Origin: Allobosea sp. Leaf344
GTDB lineage: Bacteria; Pseudomonadota; Alphaproteobacteria; Rhizobiales; Beijerinckiaceae
Assembly (NCBI RefSeq): GCF_001426225.1
Contig: NZ_LMRT01000014.1
Span: forward strand, 275,514 to 339,513
Length of the DNA: 64,000 bases
Direction of reading: 5' to 3'
Position numbers and translations under genes: made by a program. Under the pieces are notes generated by a model. That model was not told the DNA's origin, made no database searches, and saw nothing but the letters and a program-made list of their open reading frames with translations. This document shows, piece after piece, positions 36,356-44,859 of this stretch. Every line of letters starts with the position of its first letter. Position 1 is the stretch's first letter.

Positions 36356-37579
36356 TCAGCCGCCCGTCCGGCGCAGCAGCTGGGAAAGGCGCTGCGCCCA
36401 GGCGAGGGCGCGCGGCGAGGCCTTGATCCGCCGCTTCACCGCCCGCTTCGCCCGCGCGACCAGGGCGAAGGCGCGGCCCTTGGCGGTCAGCGGCAGAAAA
36501 CTATCGACCAGCTCGTCGCTGTCGTCGCAGATCGTCGTCTTGTAGCGGGCCTCGCCGACACCGAGATCGAAGACGGTGATGCCCTCGCTGCATTTCAGCC
36601 TGATCAGGTCGATCAGCAGGATCTCCCCCGGGCTGCTCTTGGCGATCTCGCTGCTCATGGCGAAGGCCGTCGCCATGCCCGAGAAGCGCTGGCCCTGCAC
36701 CGCGCCGACATAGGTCGCGACCGGCTCGCCCTCCACCTCCAGCGCATAGAGCTCGATCGGCGCCGGCGCCTCGCCGATCGGGGTGGCGCCGCGCCGCAAG
36801 AAGTCGCGGATCGCGGGATCGGCGAAGGGGTCGTGCAGCCCGAGCGCCGCGAAGCGCCGCGCCTTCTGCACCAGGAACGCCGTCAGGATCCGCTCGATCT
36901 CGGCGGCGCCCGCCGCCTTGACGACCCGCGACGGGCCGAAGGTCTGGAACCGGTTGCGCTTGTTCTTCAGCTTCTTATGCGCATGGCTGCTCATCGCCCG
37001 CCGCAGCGAGCCATCGGCGTCGCCCGGCGTCAGCGAGAGCTTGTAGGCCCGGCTCGGGCTCGGTCCCGCCGCGAGGGCGGCGAGCGGATTGGCGATCCCG
37101 TTCCATTCCACCGGCTGGTTGACGAAGACGAAGGCGTCGAGACCGCCGATCGCCGCCGCGACGTCCTGCAGCAGCGCGCGGGCCCGGTCCGCATCGAGCG
37201 CGGCGGCGAAGCCCGGGTCGAACAGCCCCATATGGTAATTCGCGTGTTTGCCGCCGATGAACTCGGCGAAGCGGATGCCCCTGCGCCGCGTGATCGTGAA
37301 GGGCAGGATCGCCACCGGCCGCCCGCCGGCATCGCGGACCGTCGCCACGCTCGGCGAAAGCCGATGGGCGACGCCGACACTGGAGGCGAAGGCGGAGATC
37401 CAGCCATGGCTCTGATAGGGCGTCACGATCGCCCGCGCCTCGAGCTCACGCCAATCCCGTTCGAGCGCCGCCAGATCGCCGCTGACCGCGACGCTGCCCC
37501 AGAGCCGCGCGCCATCCGCCGGCGAACCGGCGTTCGATGGCGCGCCAGCCGGGCTCGCGCTGTCTGCGATGGCGTGCAT
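36356..37579 (-). CDS. CelD/BcsL-type GNAT acyltransferase
   Basis: 407 residues, paralogous to the protein at 2041-3183. Family features: YQSHGWISAFASSVG, IGGKHANYHMGLFDPGF, the basic SSHAHKKLKNKRNRFQTFG and the C-terminal GVGEARYKTTICDDSDEL. It likely acylates exopolysaccharide precursors or an attached lipid. It is convergent with the co-polymerase gene (3 bp apart) and divergent from the deacetylase. Confidence 0.82.
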   Translation of the reverse strand: MHAIADSASPAGAPSNAGSPADGARLWGSVAVSGDLAALERDWRELEARAIVTPYQSHGWISAFASSVGVAHRLSPSVATVRDAGGRPVAILPFTITRRRGIRFAEFIGGKHANYHMGLFDPGFAAALDADRARALLQDVAAAIGGLDAFVFVNQPVEWNGIANPLAALAAGPSPSRAYKLSLTPGDADGSLRRAMSSHAHKKLKNKRNRFQTFGPSRVVKAAGAAEIERILTAFLVQKARRFAALGLHDPFADPAIRDFLRRGATPIGEAPAPIELYALEVEGEPVATYVGAVQGQRFSGMATAFAMSSEIAKSSPGEILLIDLIRLKCSEGITVFDLGVGEARYKTTICDDSDELVDSFLPLTAKGRAFALVARAKRAVKRRIKASPRALAWAQRLSQLLRRTGG

Positions 37580-37701
37580 GCTGCTATCCTGGAATCGGTC
37601 CTCGCCGGTTTAACCCGGCATTGTGAACGGATCGGTCAATCTGCCGCGCGGCCGGCAGCGCGATCGGCGAACAGCGTTAGCAGGTGGTTGGCGAGCCCGG
37701 C

Positions 37702-38766
37702 ATGGATTGGCGACATCGAGTCTTCGCGGCTGGTTTCCGGGCGATCACGCTGACCGGCGCCGATCATTGGGGCAGGGGGCTGGCGCAGGGCGCCGGCGTC
37801 ATCCTGACCCTGCATCATGTTCGCCCGGCGCGGGGCGGCGGCTTCCAGCCCAACGCCCTGCTGGAGATCACGCCCCGTTTCCTCGACGAGGTCGTCGGCC
37901 TGATCCGCAGGGAAGGCCATGACATCATCCCGCTCGACGCGGTGCCGGCACGGCTCGCCCGGGCGGCGGAGACCGGCGAGGCGGGGCGCTTCTTCGTCGC
38001 CTTCACCTTCGACGACGGCTATCGCGACACGCTCGACCATGCCTGGCCCGTGCTGGCGCGGCACCAGGCGCCCTGGACCCTGTTCGTCACCCCCGGCTTC
38101 GCCGACCGCACCGCGCGGCTGTGGTGGCTGGAACTGGAGGAGGCGATCCGCGCCCTGCCGGCGATCGCCCTCGATCTCCCGGACGGGCCCTTCGCAGCGC
38201 CCGCGCGCACCGATCGCGAGAAGCTGCAGGCTTTCCGGCAGCTCTATTGGCGTCTGCGCAAAGGGCCGGAAGAGATTCTGCTGGCGGCGATTTCGGCGCT
38301 CGGGGCGGAGGCCGGCATCGACCCGGCCGCGCTGGTCGCGCGCGAATGCCTGCCCTGGGAGGTGCTGCGCTCGCTGGCCGGCGCGCCCGGGGTCACCATC
38401 GCCGCCCATACGCTCAGCCATCCCATGCTGGCCAAGCATCCGGAGCCCGTGGCGCGGCAGGAGATCATCGGCAGCCGGGCGCGGCTCGAACAGGAGCTGG
38501 GGCTGCGGATCGCGCATTTCGCCTATCCGGTCGGCGATCCCGCCTCCGCCGGGCCGCGCGACTTCGCGCTCGCCCGCGACGCCGGCTTCGCCACCGCCGT
38601 CACGACGCGGCCGGGGCATCTCTTCCCCGACCATGCCGCGCATCTCCACGCTTTGCCGCGGATCTCGCTGAACGGCCACCACCAGAACGAGGCGGCGCTG
38701 CGCTCGCTGCTCTCGGGCCTGCCCTTCCTGCTCTGGAATCGCGGCAGGCGCGTGAATGCCGGCTGA
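37702..38766 (+). CDS. Polysaccharide deacetylase (carbohydrate esterase 4, NodB-like)
   Basis: About 354 residues. The NodB domain shows the metal-binding TFDDGYRDT (Asp-Asp), VTIAAHTLSHPMLAKH (two His) and AYPVGDPASAGP. The long insert between the first and second motif (about 140-230) is common in capsule-associated members. The start at 37702 is preferred to the GTG at 37684. It would remove N-acetyl groups from the exopolysaccharide. No signal peptide is evident, so it may act in the cytoplasm on the precursor. Confidence 0.88.
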   Translation: MDWRHRVFAAGFRAITLTGADHWGRGLAQGAGVILTLHHVRPARGGGFQPNALLEITPRFLDEVVGLIRREGHDIIPLDAVPARLARAAETGEAGRFFVAFTFDDGYRDTLDHAWPVLARHQAPWTLFVTPGFADRTARLWWLELEEAIRALPAIALDLPDGPFAAPARTDREKLQAFRQLYWRLRKGPEEILLAAISALGAEAGIDPAALVARECLPWEVLRSLAGAPGVTIAAHTLSHPMLAKHPEPVARQEIIGSRARLEQELGLRIAHFAYPVGDPASAGPRDFALARDAGFATAVTTRPGHLFPDHAAHLHALPRISLNGHHQNEAALRSLLSGLPFLLWNRGRRVNAG

Positions 38767-38780
38767 GGCGGAAGCCGTCC

Positions 38781-39473
38781 TCAGAGCCCGAAGATCGCCC
38801 CGCTTCGGCAGTTGCGCACCCGGTCCACCCGCACCCCGTCCCAATGATAATCATAATGATCCCCCTGCAGCGGGATCGGCACGAGGTCCGGCCAGAACAA
38901 AGCGGCGCAGCTCCCGCCCTGGCAGCGCACGCTGTCATAGACGAGCCCGTTGGAGCCGGCCGCGCGCAACGCCCGGCCCAGCGCCTGCGGCGCGGCATAG
39001 CTCGCCGGGTCGTGCAGCGCGGCGACGCCGCTTGCGTCATGGAGCGCGAGCTCGAGCCGGTTGATCAGCACGCGGAATTGCGAGGTCCAGCCCGGCGCCT
39101 GCGCGGCATTGCGCATGAACACGCCATGATGATGCGCGACCTCGCGGATCGCGACCTCCTCGCTGTCCCCGGCGCTGTAGACCCCGTAGCTGCCATCGGT
39201 GAAGCGCCCCGGCCGGTCCCGGCTGGCATGGACGAAAGGCGCCATGACCAGGCTCGCCCCCACGCCCGACACGCGCCGCTCCGGCGGCACCAGGTCGAGC
39301 CGGCCGAGATGCTCCCAGATGCGCGGATTGGTCTTCGCCTCGGCCGAGGCCAGCGCCTCCCAGTCGCGCGGATCGGCGATGTCCTCGAACAGATCGATGG
39401 GCGGGTGGAGCGAGCGGATGATGCGATAGGCCTGCGGCCACCGGATCCGCCGCACCGGCAAAGCCGGCGTCAC
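38781..39473 (-). CDS. RES-domain toxin (NAD+-consuming family)
   Basis: About 230 residues. The RES signature residues are present: Arg in YRIIRSLH, Glu in the SAGDSEEVAIREVAHHHGV region, and Ser in NRCRSGAIFGL-type C-terminus, with GRFTDGSYGVYSAGD after the first motif. Characterised RES toxins degrade NAD+ or ADP-ribosylate targets. The GTG start at 39473 overlaps the TGA of the Xre antitoxin (GTGA), a canonical antitoxin-first arrangement. Family sure, activity inferred. Confidence 0.85.
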   Translation of the reverse strand: MTPALPVRRIRWPQAYRIIRSLHPPIDLFEDIADPRDWEALASAEAKTNPRIWEHLGRLDLVPPERRVSGVGASLVMAPFVHASRDRPGRFTDGSYGVYSAGDSEEVAIREVAHHHGVFMRNAAQAPGWTSQFRVLINRLELALHDASGVAALHDPASYAAPQALGRALRAAGSNGLVYDSVRCQGGSCAALFWPDLVPIPLQGDHYDYHWDGVRVDRVRNCRSGAIFGL

Positions 39474-39880
39474 CAACCGCCGCGCTCGGCGTCGAGATGG
39501 GCGCGGATGCGCGCCAGCGCGAAGATATCCCCCTGCGCCATGATCTCGAGCGGGCTGCGCTGGCCGAAGGCGCCGTTCGGGGTGCCGATCCAGGCATAGC
39601 CGCGGGCCGGATCGGTGAAGATGATGCGCAGCGCCTTGTGGATGCCCATCAGCAGCGACAGCCTGGTCGCGAGATCGCGGTCGATCCGCCCCGGCTCACC
39701 CGCCTTCCAGCGGGCATAGCTGCGCGCCGGCAGCCCGCCGAGCAGGGCGCGCGCCACGGCGTCGGAGATCTGCCATTTGCCGAACAGCCTGACGACGGCG
39801 CGCGCCATCGCCGCGGCTTCCGCGTCGCTGATCGCTGGCTGGTCCGGCGCGGGGGCCGTCCGGGCGAGTTCCTGCAGCAT
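39470..39880 (-). CDS. Xre/MbcA/ParS-type antitoxin (DUF2384)
   Basis: About 136 residues. An N-terminal helical region with ISDAEAAAMARAVVRLFGKW, then ISDAVARALLGGLPARSYAR and WKAGEPGRIDRDLATRLSLL, is the Xre-like half. The C-terminal DUF2384 block has IFTDPARGYAWIGTPNGAFG and the ending RSPLEIMAQGDIFALARIR, typical of RES-Xre antitoxins that bind DNA and cover the toxin site. The ATG at 39880 follows GGGAGGG and is preferred over 39904. Confidence 0.87.
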   Translation of the reverse strand: MLQELARTAPAPDQPAISDAEAAAMARAVVRLFGKWQISDAVARALLGGLPARSYARWKAGEPGRIDRDLATRLSLLMGIHKALRIIFTDPARGYAWIGTPNGAFGQRSPLEIMAQGDIFALARIRAHLDAERGGW

Positions 39881-39950
39881 CGCGCCGCCCTCCCTTTGGC
39901 ACAATATGGGCGGTGATGTGCCTCATGGCAATGCCGCGACGCGGCTGCGT

Positions 39951-40157
39951 TCAGGGGTCCTTGCGCTCCATCCAGCGGATCAGCGGCAGCAGCGGCAGCA
40001 CCCAGGCGAGGCCGAGCGCGATATAGGCCAGCGTCTGCACGGTTTTCGACGCTTCGGTGATGCGCCCCTGGGCCAGCGCCATCGCGACGAGCGCGTAGAC
40101 GCAGACGAAGACCAGGATCAGGATCGTCCCGATCAGCTTGCGGTGGCTCTGTTTCAT
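39951..40157 (-). CDS. DUF2842 family membrane protein
   Basis: 68 residues with a basic start (MKQSHRKLIGTILILVFVCV) and two membrane helices (about 8-28 and 43-62), ending RWMERKDP. DUF2842 proteins are found next to COX15 in alphaproteobacteria, as here (divergent). No molecular role is known. Confidence 0.85.
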   Translation of the reverse strand: MKQSHRKLIGTILILVFVCVYALVAMALAQGRITEASKTVQTLAYIALGLAWVLPLLPLIRWMERKDP

Positions 40158-40278
40158 CGCCTCGTCTCCGTCCGGGCCCGATGGTGCGGCAATGCGGGCG
40201 TTGTCCGGCCCCGGCGCCGGCTCTATCTGTCACCGGCGTCGGCGCTTGTGAAGCGCCGGCGCTGCGACGGAAAGCCCC

Positions 40279-41358
40279 GTGACCATGACACTCGCCATCG
40301 ACCGGCCCTTCGACAGCACCGCAGACAGCCATGCCGGCATTCGCCGCTGGCTCTGGGCGGTGGCGGCTCTGGTCTTCGTCATGGTGGTGGTCGGCGGCGC
40401 CACCCGCCTCACCGGGTCGGGCCTCTCGATCACCGAATGGCGGCCGGTGACGGGCGCCCTGCCGCCGCTCAGCGACGCCGCCTGGGCGCTGGAATTCGAG
40501 AAATACCGCGCGAGCCCGCAATATCAGCTGCTCAATGCCGGGATGGCGCTGGCCGATTTCAAGTTCATCTACTGGTGGGAATGGGGCCATCGCCAGCTCG
40601 GGCGCTTCATCGGCCTGGTCTATCTCCTCGGCTTCCTCGTCGTCGCGGCCCGGCGCCTGCTGCCCTGGCCGCAGATCCTGGTCCTGTTCGGCATGGGGCT
40701 GCTGCTCGGCCTGCAGGGCGCGATCGGCTGGATCATGGTCGCCTCCGGGCTGCAGCCGGGCATGGTCGCTGTGGCGCCGGTCAAGCTGACGCTGCATCTC
40801 GGCTTCGCAGGGCTGTTCTTCTGCTCGGTGATCGCCTTCGCGATCTGGCTGACACCGCCGCGCCGCCAGGAAAAGGCGCGGGCAGGGGGCATCGCCTGGC
40901 TGCTGCTGGCGCTGATCTTCGTGCAGATCGCGCTCGGCGGCCTGGTCGCGGGCTCGCGCGCCGGCTTCACCTTCAACACCTGGCCGCTGATGGACGGCGT
41001 GCTGATCCCATCCGCCGCAACCCTGTTCGCCCAGACGCCGTTCTGGGAGAATTTCGTCGATAATGTCGCGCTGGTTCAGTTCAACCACCGCATCGGCGCC
41101 TATCTCCTGCTCGCTCTGGCGCTCTGGCACGCGATCGGCCTGCGCCGCGCCGTCCCGGGTTCCGGCGAGGCGAAGCGGGCGACGGCGCTGGCCGGCATCA
41201 CCCTTGCGCAGGCGGCGCTCGGCATCGTCACGCTGCTGCTCGTGGTGCCGCTCTGGGCGGGGCTGGCCCATCAGGCTCTGGCCTTCGCGCTGCTGGGCAT
41301 GGCCGTGGTCCACGCCATGCGCGCCAGCTGCCGCTTCGCCGCCCGGGTTGGCGCGTAA
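40279..41358 (+). CDS. ctaA: Heme A synthase (COX15/CtaA)
   Basis: Oxidises heme O to heme A for cytochrome c oxidase. 359 residues, eight membrane helices. Conserved pieces: VVVGGATRLTGSGLSITEWRP, FIYWWEWGHRQLGR (His ligand), LTLHLGFA, FNTWPLMDG and QFNHRIGAYLLL. Type 2 (alphaproteobacterial/mitochondrial) form. GTG/ATG choice: the ATG at 40279 follows two short in-frame alternatives. Confidence 0.95.
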   Translation: MTMTLAIDRPFDSTADSHAGIRRWLWAVAALVFVMVVVGGATRLTGSGLSITEWRPVTGALPPLSDAAWALEFEKYRASPQYQLLNAGMALADFKFIYWWEWGHRQLGRFIGLVYLLGFLVVAARRLLPWPQILVLFGMGLLLGLQGAIGWIMVASGLQPGMVAVAPVKLTLHLGFAGLFFCSVIAFAIWLTPPRRQEKARAGGIAWLLLALIFVQIALGGLVAGSRAGFTFNTWPLMDGVLIPSAATLFAQTPFWENFVDNVALVQFNHRIGAYLLLALALWHAIGLRRAVPGSGEAKRATALAGITLAQAALGIVTLLLVVPLWAGLAHQALAFALLGMAVVHAMRASCRFAARVGA

Positions 41359-41453
41359 AACGACAGAATCGGCTGCGGAGGGCGGGTCGCGCGGCTGGAG
41401 CCGCGCCGCATCCATGCTAGATCAGGCGCGGCTTCCCTCCGGTTCCTGCTGCC

Positions 41454-41732
41454 ATGCGCGTCCTGCTCATCCTCATCGCTTTCGGCATGATCGCCATCCC
41501 GGCGCTGCTCGCTCTGGCGCGCGGTCAGGATGGCCGGCCGCGCCGCATCCGAAATGCGCTGCTGATCTTCCTGGCCCCGGCGCTGATGCTGGGCCTGATC
41601 CATGGCGTGCCGGAGCTGGATGGGCGCGCGCTGCAGAACCCGGTGCTCTGGACCAGCCTGCGCATGGTCCTCTCCGCCTTGGCGCTGATCCTGCCCTGGA
41701 TCCTCTATGTCTGGCTCGTCGGCCGCCGCTGA
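41454..41732 (+). CDS. Hypothetical membrane protein (92 aa)
   Basis: Three hydrophobic stretches: residues 2-20 (RVLLILIAFGMIAIPALLAL), 36-52 (ALLIFLAPALMLGLIHG) and 68-89 (LRMVLSALALILPWILYVWL). It lies 95 bp after COX15 and 33 bp before speB on the same strand. No family recognised; probably co-transcribed with speB. Confidence 0.65.
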   Translation: MRVLLILIAFGMIAIPALLALARGQDGRPRRIRNALLIFLAPALMLGLIHGVPELDGRALQNPVLWTSLRMVLSALALILPWILYVWLVGRR

Positions 41733-41765
41733 GCCGTCTTTTCCGTTGCAATCGAGGCTCGCCCG

Positions 41766-42713
41766 ATGATCGACCATGCCTTCACCGGCGATATTCGCGG
41801 CGCCGCGCAGGATCCCACCTATGCCGGCGCGCTCTCCTTCATGCGCCGTCGCTACAGCAAGGAGGTGGCGGGCTGCGACCTCGCGATCTGGGGCGTGCCC
41901 TTCGATCTGGCCGTGTCCAATCGCCCCGGCACCCGCTTCGGGCCGCAGGCGCTGCGCCGCGTCAGCGCGATCTTCGACGGGGATGCGCAATTCCCCTCCC
42001 GCCTCGACCCGTTCGAGACGCTTGCGGCGGTCGATTACGGCGATTGCCCGCTGCCGCGCAGCGACCTGCATGGCTGCGCGAAATCGATCGAGGACCACGC
42101 CGCGGCGATCATCGCGACCGGCGCGCATCTGGTGACGCTGGGCGGGGACCATTTCATCACGCTGCCGCTGCTGCGGGCGCATGTCGCCCGGCATGGCAAG
42201 CTCGCCCTCGTGCAGTTCGACGCGCATCAGGACACCTGGGATGACGGCGTCGGCGCGATCAGCCATGGCACATTCGTGCTGGAGGCGGTGCGCGAGGATC
42301 TGATCGACGTCGAACGCTCGATCCAGATCGGGATCCGCACCGTGGCGCCGCGGGATTGCGGCATTGCCGTCATCGACGGCTATGCGGCGCAGGAGCTGGG
42401 CGTCGCCGGGGTGGTGCAGGCGATCCAGGCGCGGGTCGGTGACGGGCCGGCCTATCTCACCTTCGATATCGATGCGCTCGATCCCGGCCATGCGCCCGGT
42501 ACGGGCACGCCGGTCGCCGGCGGTCTCGCGACCGAGACGGCGCTGCGCATGGTCTGGGGCATTCGCGATTTGGATTGGCGGGGCATGGACATCGTCGAGG
42601 TGTCGCCCCCCTATGATCATGCCGATGCGACCGCCATCGCGGGGGCCGCCGTGGCCCAGCATTACATCCAGGGGCTGGCGCTGAAGAAGCTGGCGCAGCA
42701 GCCGGCGGGTTGA
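41766..42713 (+). CDS. speB: Agmatinase / ureohydrolase family
   Basis: Hydrolyses agmatine to putrescine and urea (Mn-dependent). 315 residues with all the arginase-fold ligands: GGDHFITLPLLR, QFDAHQDTWDD and TFDIDALDPGHAPGTGTP, plus a terminal EVSPPYDHADAT. The agmatinase reading is supported by PGTRFGPQALRRVS near the N-terminus; related guanidino hydrolases share these motifs. The neighbouring argC and, further off, the mdtJI exporter make a polyamine/arginine theme. Confidence 0.88.
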   Translation: MIDHAFTGDIRGAAQDPTYAGALSFMRRRYSKEVAGCDLAIWGVPFDLAVSNRPGTRFGPQALRRVSAIFDGDAQFPSRLDPFETLAAVDYGDCPLPRSDLHGCAKSIEDHAAAIIATGAHLVTLGGDHFITLPLLRAHVARHGKLALVQFDAHQDTWDDGVGAISHGTFVLEAVREDLIDVERSIQIGIRTVAPRDCGIAVIDGYAAQELGVAGVVQAIQARVGDGPAYLTFDIDALDPGHAPGTGTPVAGGLATETALRMVWGIRDLDWRGMDIVEVSPPYDHADATAIAGAAVAQHYIQGLALKKLAQQPAG

Positions 42714-42819
42714 ATCGCGCCGGCAGGAAACGGCCGCAAGCGATTCGCGGGATTGCGGAACGCGGCGCCGCGCGCGCCGAGGCGCCGCCAGGCCGGCTCG
42801 CGAGGCGCCGGCCACCGGA

Positions 42820-42848
42820 TTGACAGCGCCGCCGCCCTCCACCATATC
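42820..42848 (+). promoter_or_regulatory. Promoter of the argC leader transcript
   Basis: TTGACA (42820-42825), 17-bp spacer, CATATC (42843-42848). The predicted +1 coincides with the ATG at 42855, so the leader peptide would be translated from a leaderless transcript, as described for the S. meliloti trpL leader. Confidence 0.65.
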
Positions 42849-42854
42849 GGGGCC

Positions 42855-42914
42855 ATGACCATGCTCTGCATCCGACGTCGTCCTGTCCCGGCCGCCCTAG
42901 CGCGACCGCGATGA
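42855..42914 (+). CDS. Arg-rich leader peptide of argC (19 aa)
   Basis: ATG at 42855, TGA at 42912-42914; the peptide is MTMLCIRRRPVPAALARPR. Five of 19 residues are Arg, three of them consecutive (CGA CGT CGT) at codons 7-9 and two more at the end. It precedes a terminator-like hairpin and argC, whose product works in arginine synthesis. This is the layout of ribosome-mediated attenuation: slow decoding of Arg codons would change folding downstream. GGGG lies just before the ATG, but the predicted transcript may be leaderless. Confidence 0.6.
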   Translation: MTMLCIRRRPVPAALARPR

Positions 42915-42941
42915 CGCCTGGCTGATGCCGGACTGTCCGCG

Positions 42942-42966
42942 ACCGCGCCAGGAGCGCGGTTTTTTT
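42942..42966 (+). terminator. Attenuator hairpin upstream of argC
   Basis: A 7-bp stem ACCGCGC/GCGCGGT (42942-42948 with 42954-42960), a 5-base loop and a T7 tract, 27 bases after the leader peptide stop and 44 bases before the argC ATG. The 10-mer CGCGACCGCG occurs both in the leader peptide end (42901-42910) and in the hairpin 5' arm (42938-42947), so the first copy could compete for the 3' arm. Confidence 0.7.
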
Positions 42967-43010
42967 ATGCCTGAAGCCGACGAAGCACCGCACCCTCGGG
43001 GGGCCTGATC

Positions 43011-43943
43011 ATGAGCCAGACGCAGAAAACTATCTTCATCGACGGCGAGGCCGGCACCACCGGGCTCGGCATCCGCGAGCGCCTGGCGGCTCTGCCCGAG
43101 ATCGCGCTGCGCAGCATCGATCCCGACAAGCGCAAGGACCCGGCGGCCCGCAAGGCGCTGATGGCGGAGGTGGATCTCGTCGTGCTCTGCCTGCCGGACG
43201 ATGCCGCGCGGGAATCGGTGGCGCTCGCCGACGAGCTCGGTGAGAACGGCCCCAGGATCGTCGACGCCGCGACGGCGCATCGCGTCGCCCCGGGCTGGGT
43301 CTATGGTTTCGCCGAGCTGGCGCCGGGCCATGCAAAGGCCATCGCCGAGGCCCGTCGCGTCTCCAATCCCGGCTGCTACCCCACCGGCGCGATCGCGCTG
43401 CTGCGCCCGCTCGTCGATGCCGGGCTGCTGGCGCAGGACCATCCGCTGACGATCAACGCGGTCTCCGGCTATTCCGGCGGCGGCAAGAGCATGATCGAGG
43501 AACACGAGGCCGGCCGCGCCCCCGCCTTCGAGCTTTACGGCCTCGGGCTCAAGCACAAGCACCTGCCGGAGCTGCAGGCCTATGCGCGGCTACAGAGGCG
43601 GCCGATCTTCGTGCCCTCGGTCGGCCATTTCCGCCAGGGCATGCTGGTTTCGGTGCCGCTGCATCTCGACACGCTGCCCGGCCGGCCGAAGCTCGCCGAT
43701 CTCGAGGCGGCGCTGACCGAGCGCTATGCGGGCTCGGCCTTCGTCTCGGTCAAGCCGGCCGAGCCGAGTGGCAAGATCGAGCCGGAGGCGCTGAACGACA
43801 GCAATGCGCTGGAACTGCGGGTCTTCGGCAATGACGAGCTGGGCCAGGCCGTGCTGGTCGCGCGGCTCGACAATCTCGGCAAGGGCGCTTCAGGCGCCGC
43901 GGTGCAGAACATCAGGCTGATGCTCGGCCTCGACGCCGCCTGA
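43011..43943 (+). CDS. argC: N-acetyl-gamma-glutamyl-phosphate reductase, type 2
   Basis: NADPH-dependent step of arginine/ornithine synthesis. 310 residues, the short type-2 form common in alphaproteobacteria: [20 protein letters not shown], the catalytic Cys in [35 protein letters not shown], and the C-terminal EVALKHLPEL-like [16 protein letters not shown]. Beginning at the ATG at 43011 after GGGG-rich sequence. It follows an attenuator-type leader and is convergent with the FAH-family gene. Confidence 0.95.
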   Translation: MSQTQKTIFIDGEAGTTGLGIRERLAALPEIALRSIDPDKRKDPAARKALMAEVDLVVLCLPDDAARESVALADELGENGPRIVDAATAHRVAPGWVYGFAELAPGHAKAIAEARRVSNPGCYPTGAIALLRPLVDAGLLAQDHPLTINAVSGYSGGGKSMIEEHEAGRAPAFELYGLGLKHKHLPELQAYARLQRRPIFVPSVGHFRQGMLVSVPLHLDTLPGRPKLADLEAALTERYAGSAFVSVKPAEPSGKIEPEALNDSNALELRVFGNDELGQAVLVARLDNLGKGASGAAVQNIRLMLGLDAA

Positions 43944-43957
43944 GCAGCGGGCGGCCG

Positions 43958-43979
43958 CCCGGGCGATCGCTCGCCCGGG
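43958..43979. terminator. Palindromic hairpin between convergent argC and FAH-family genes
   Basis: A perfect 9-bp stem (43958-43966 with 43971-43979) and a TCGC loop lie 14 bp after argC. There is no T tract on either strand, so it may act as a weak or Rho-assisted bidirectional terminator. Confidence 0.4.
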
Positions 43980-44010
43980 TCGCCGCCTCCGCTGCGCTGG
44001 AAGCGAGGGC

Positions 44011-44859
44011 TCAGCCCTTGAACGGGACGAAGTTCTGCTTCTGCGTCCCCAGCCCCTCGATGCCGAGGGCCACGACCTCGCCGCCCTTCAGGAAACGCGG
44101 CGGCTTGAAGCCGAGCCCGACGCCCGGAGGCGTGCCGGTGGTGATGACATCGCCCGGATCGAGCCGCATGAACTGGCTGATATAGTGGACCAGATAGGCG
44201 GCGCCGAAGATCATCGTCTTGGTCGACCCGTTCTGCACCCGCTCGCCATCGACCTCGAGCCACATGGCGAGGTTCTGCACATCGGCGATCTCGTCGGGCG
44301 TCACCAGCCAGGGGCCGAGCGGGCCGAAGGTCGGGCAGCCCTTGCCCTTCGCCCATTGCCCGCCACGCTCGGTCTGGAATTCGCGCTCGGACACGTCGTT
44401 GCAGACGCAGAAGCCGGCGATCGCCGCCATCGCCTTGTCCTCGGGGATGTAGGAGCCGCCATCGCCGATGACGATCGCCAGCTCGACCTCCCAATCGGTC
44501 TTCACCGAGTTCTTCGGGATCATCACGTCGTCATTGGGCCCGACGATGCAATTGGGCGCCTTGTTGAAGAGGATGGGCTCCTTCGGGATCTCCGCGCCGG
44601 TCTCGGCGGCGTGATCGGCGAAGTTCAGCCCGACCGCGATGAAGTTGCGGACATCGCCGACACAGGCGCCGATGCGCGGCGAACCCTGCACCGCCGGCAG
44701 GCTCGACGGGTCGACCGCCTTGATCTTCGCCAGCGAGGCGGAGGTCAGCGCCTGCCCCGCCAGATCGGGCAGCATGCCGGAAAGGTCGCGCAGATTGCCC
44801 TCCGCGTCGAGAATTCCGGGTTTTTCCTGGCCGAACGGGCCGTAACGAAGCAGTTTCAC
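44011..44859 (-). CDS. Fumarylacetoacetate hydrolase family protein
   Basis: 282 residues with an N-terminal FAH extension and the catalytic core from about residue 70: NFIAVGLNFADHAAETGAEI, PILFNKAPNCIVGPNDDV, DWEVELAIVIGDGGS, DVSEREFQTERGGQWAKGKG and VITTGTPPGVGLGFKPPRFL. Glu/Asp metal ligands are in place. Family members include ureidoglycolate lyase and acylpyruvate or 2-hydroxyhepta-2,4-diene-1,7-dioate hydrolases; the sequence does not decide. The start is GTG at 44859 with GGGGGA upstream. Confidence 0.88.
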   Translation of the reverse strand: MKLLRYGPFGQEKPGILDAEGNLRDLSGMLPDLAGQALTSASLAKIKAVDPSSLPAVQGSPRIGACVGDVRNFIAVGLNFADHAAETGAEIPKEPILFNKAPNCIVGPNDDVMIPKNSVKTDWEVELAIVIGDGGSYIPEDKAMAAIAGFCVCNDVSEREFQTERGGQWAKGKGCPTFGPLGPWLVTPDEIADVQNLAMWLEVDGERVQNGSTKTMIFGAAYLVHYISQFMRLDPGDVITTGTPPGVGLGFKPPRFLKGGEVVALGIEGLGTQKQNFVPFKG

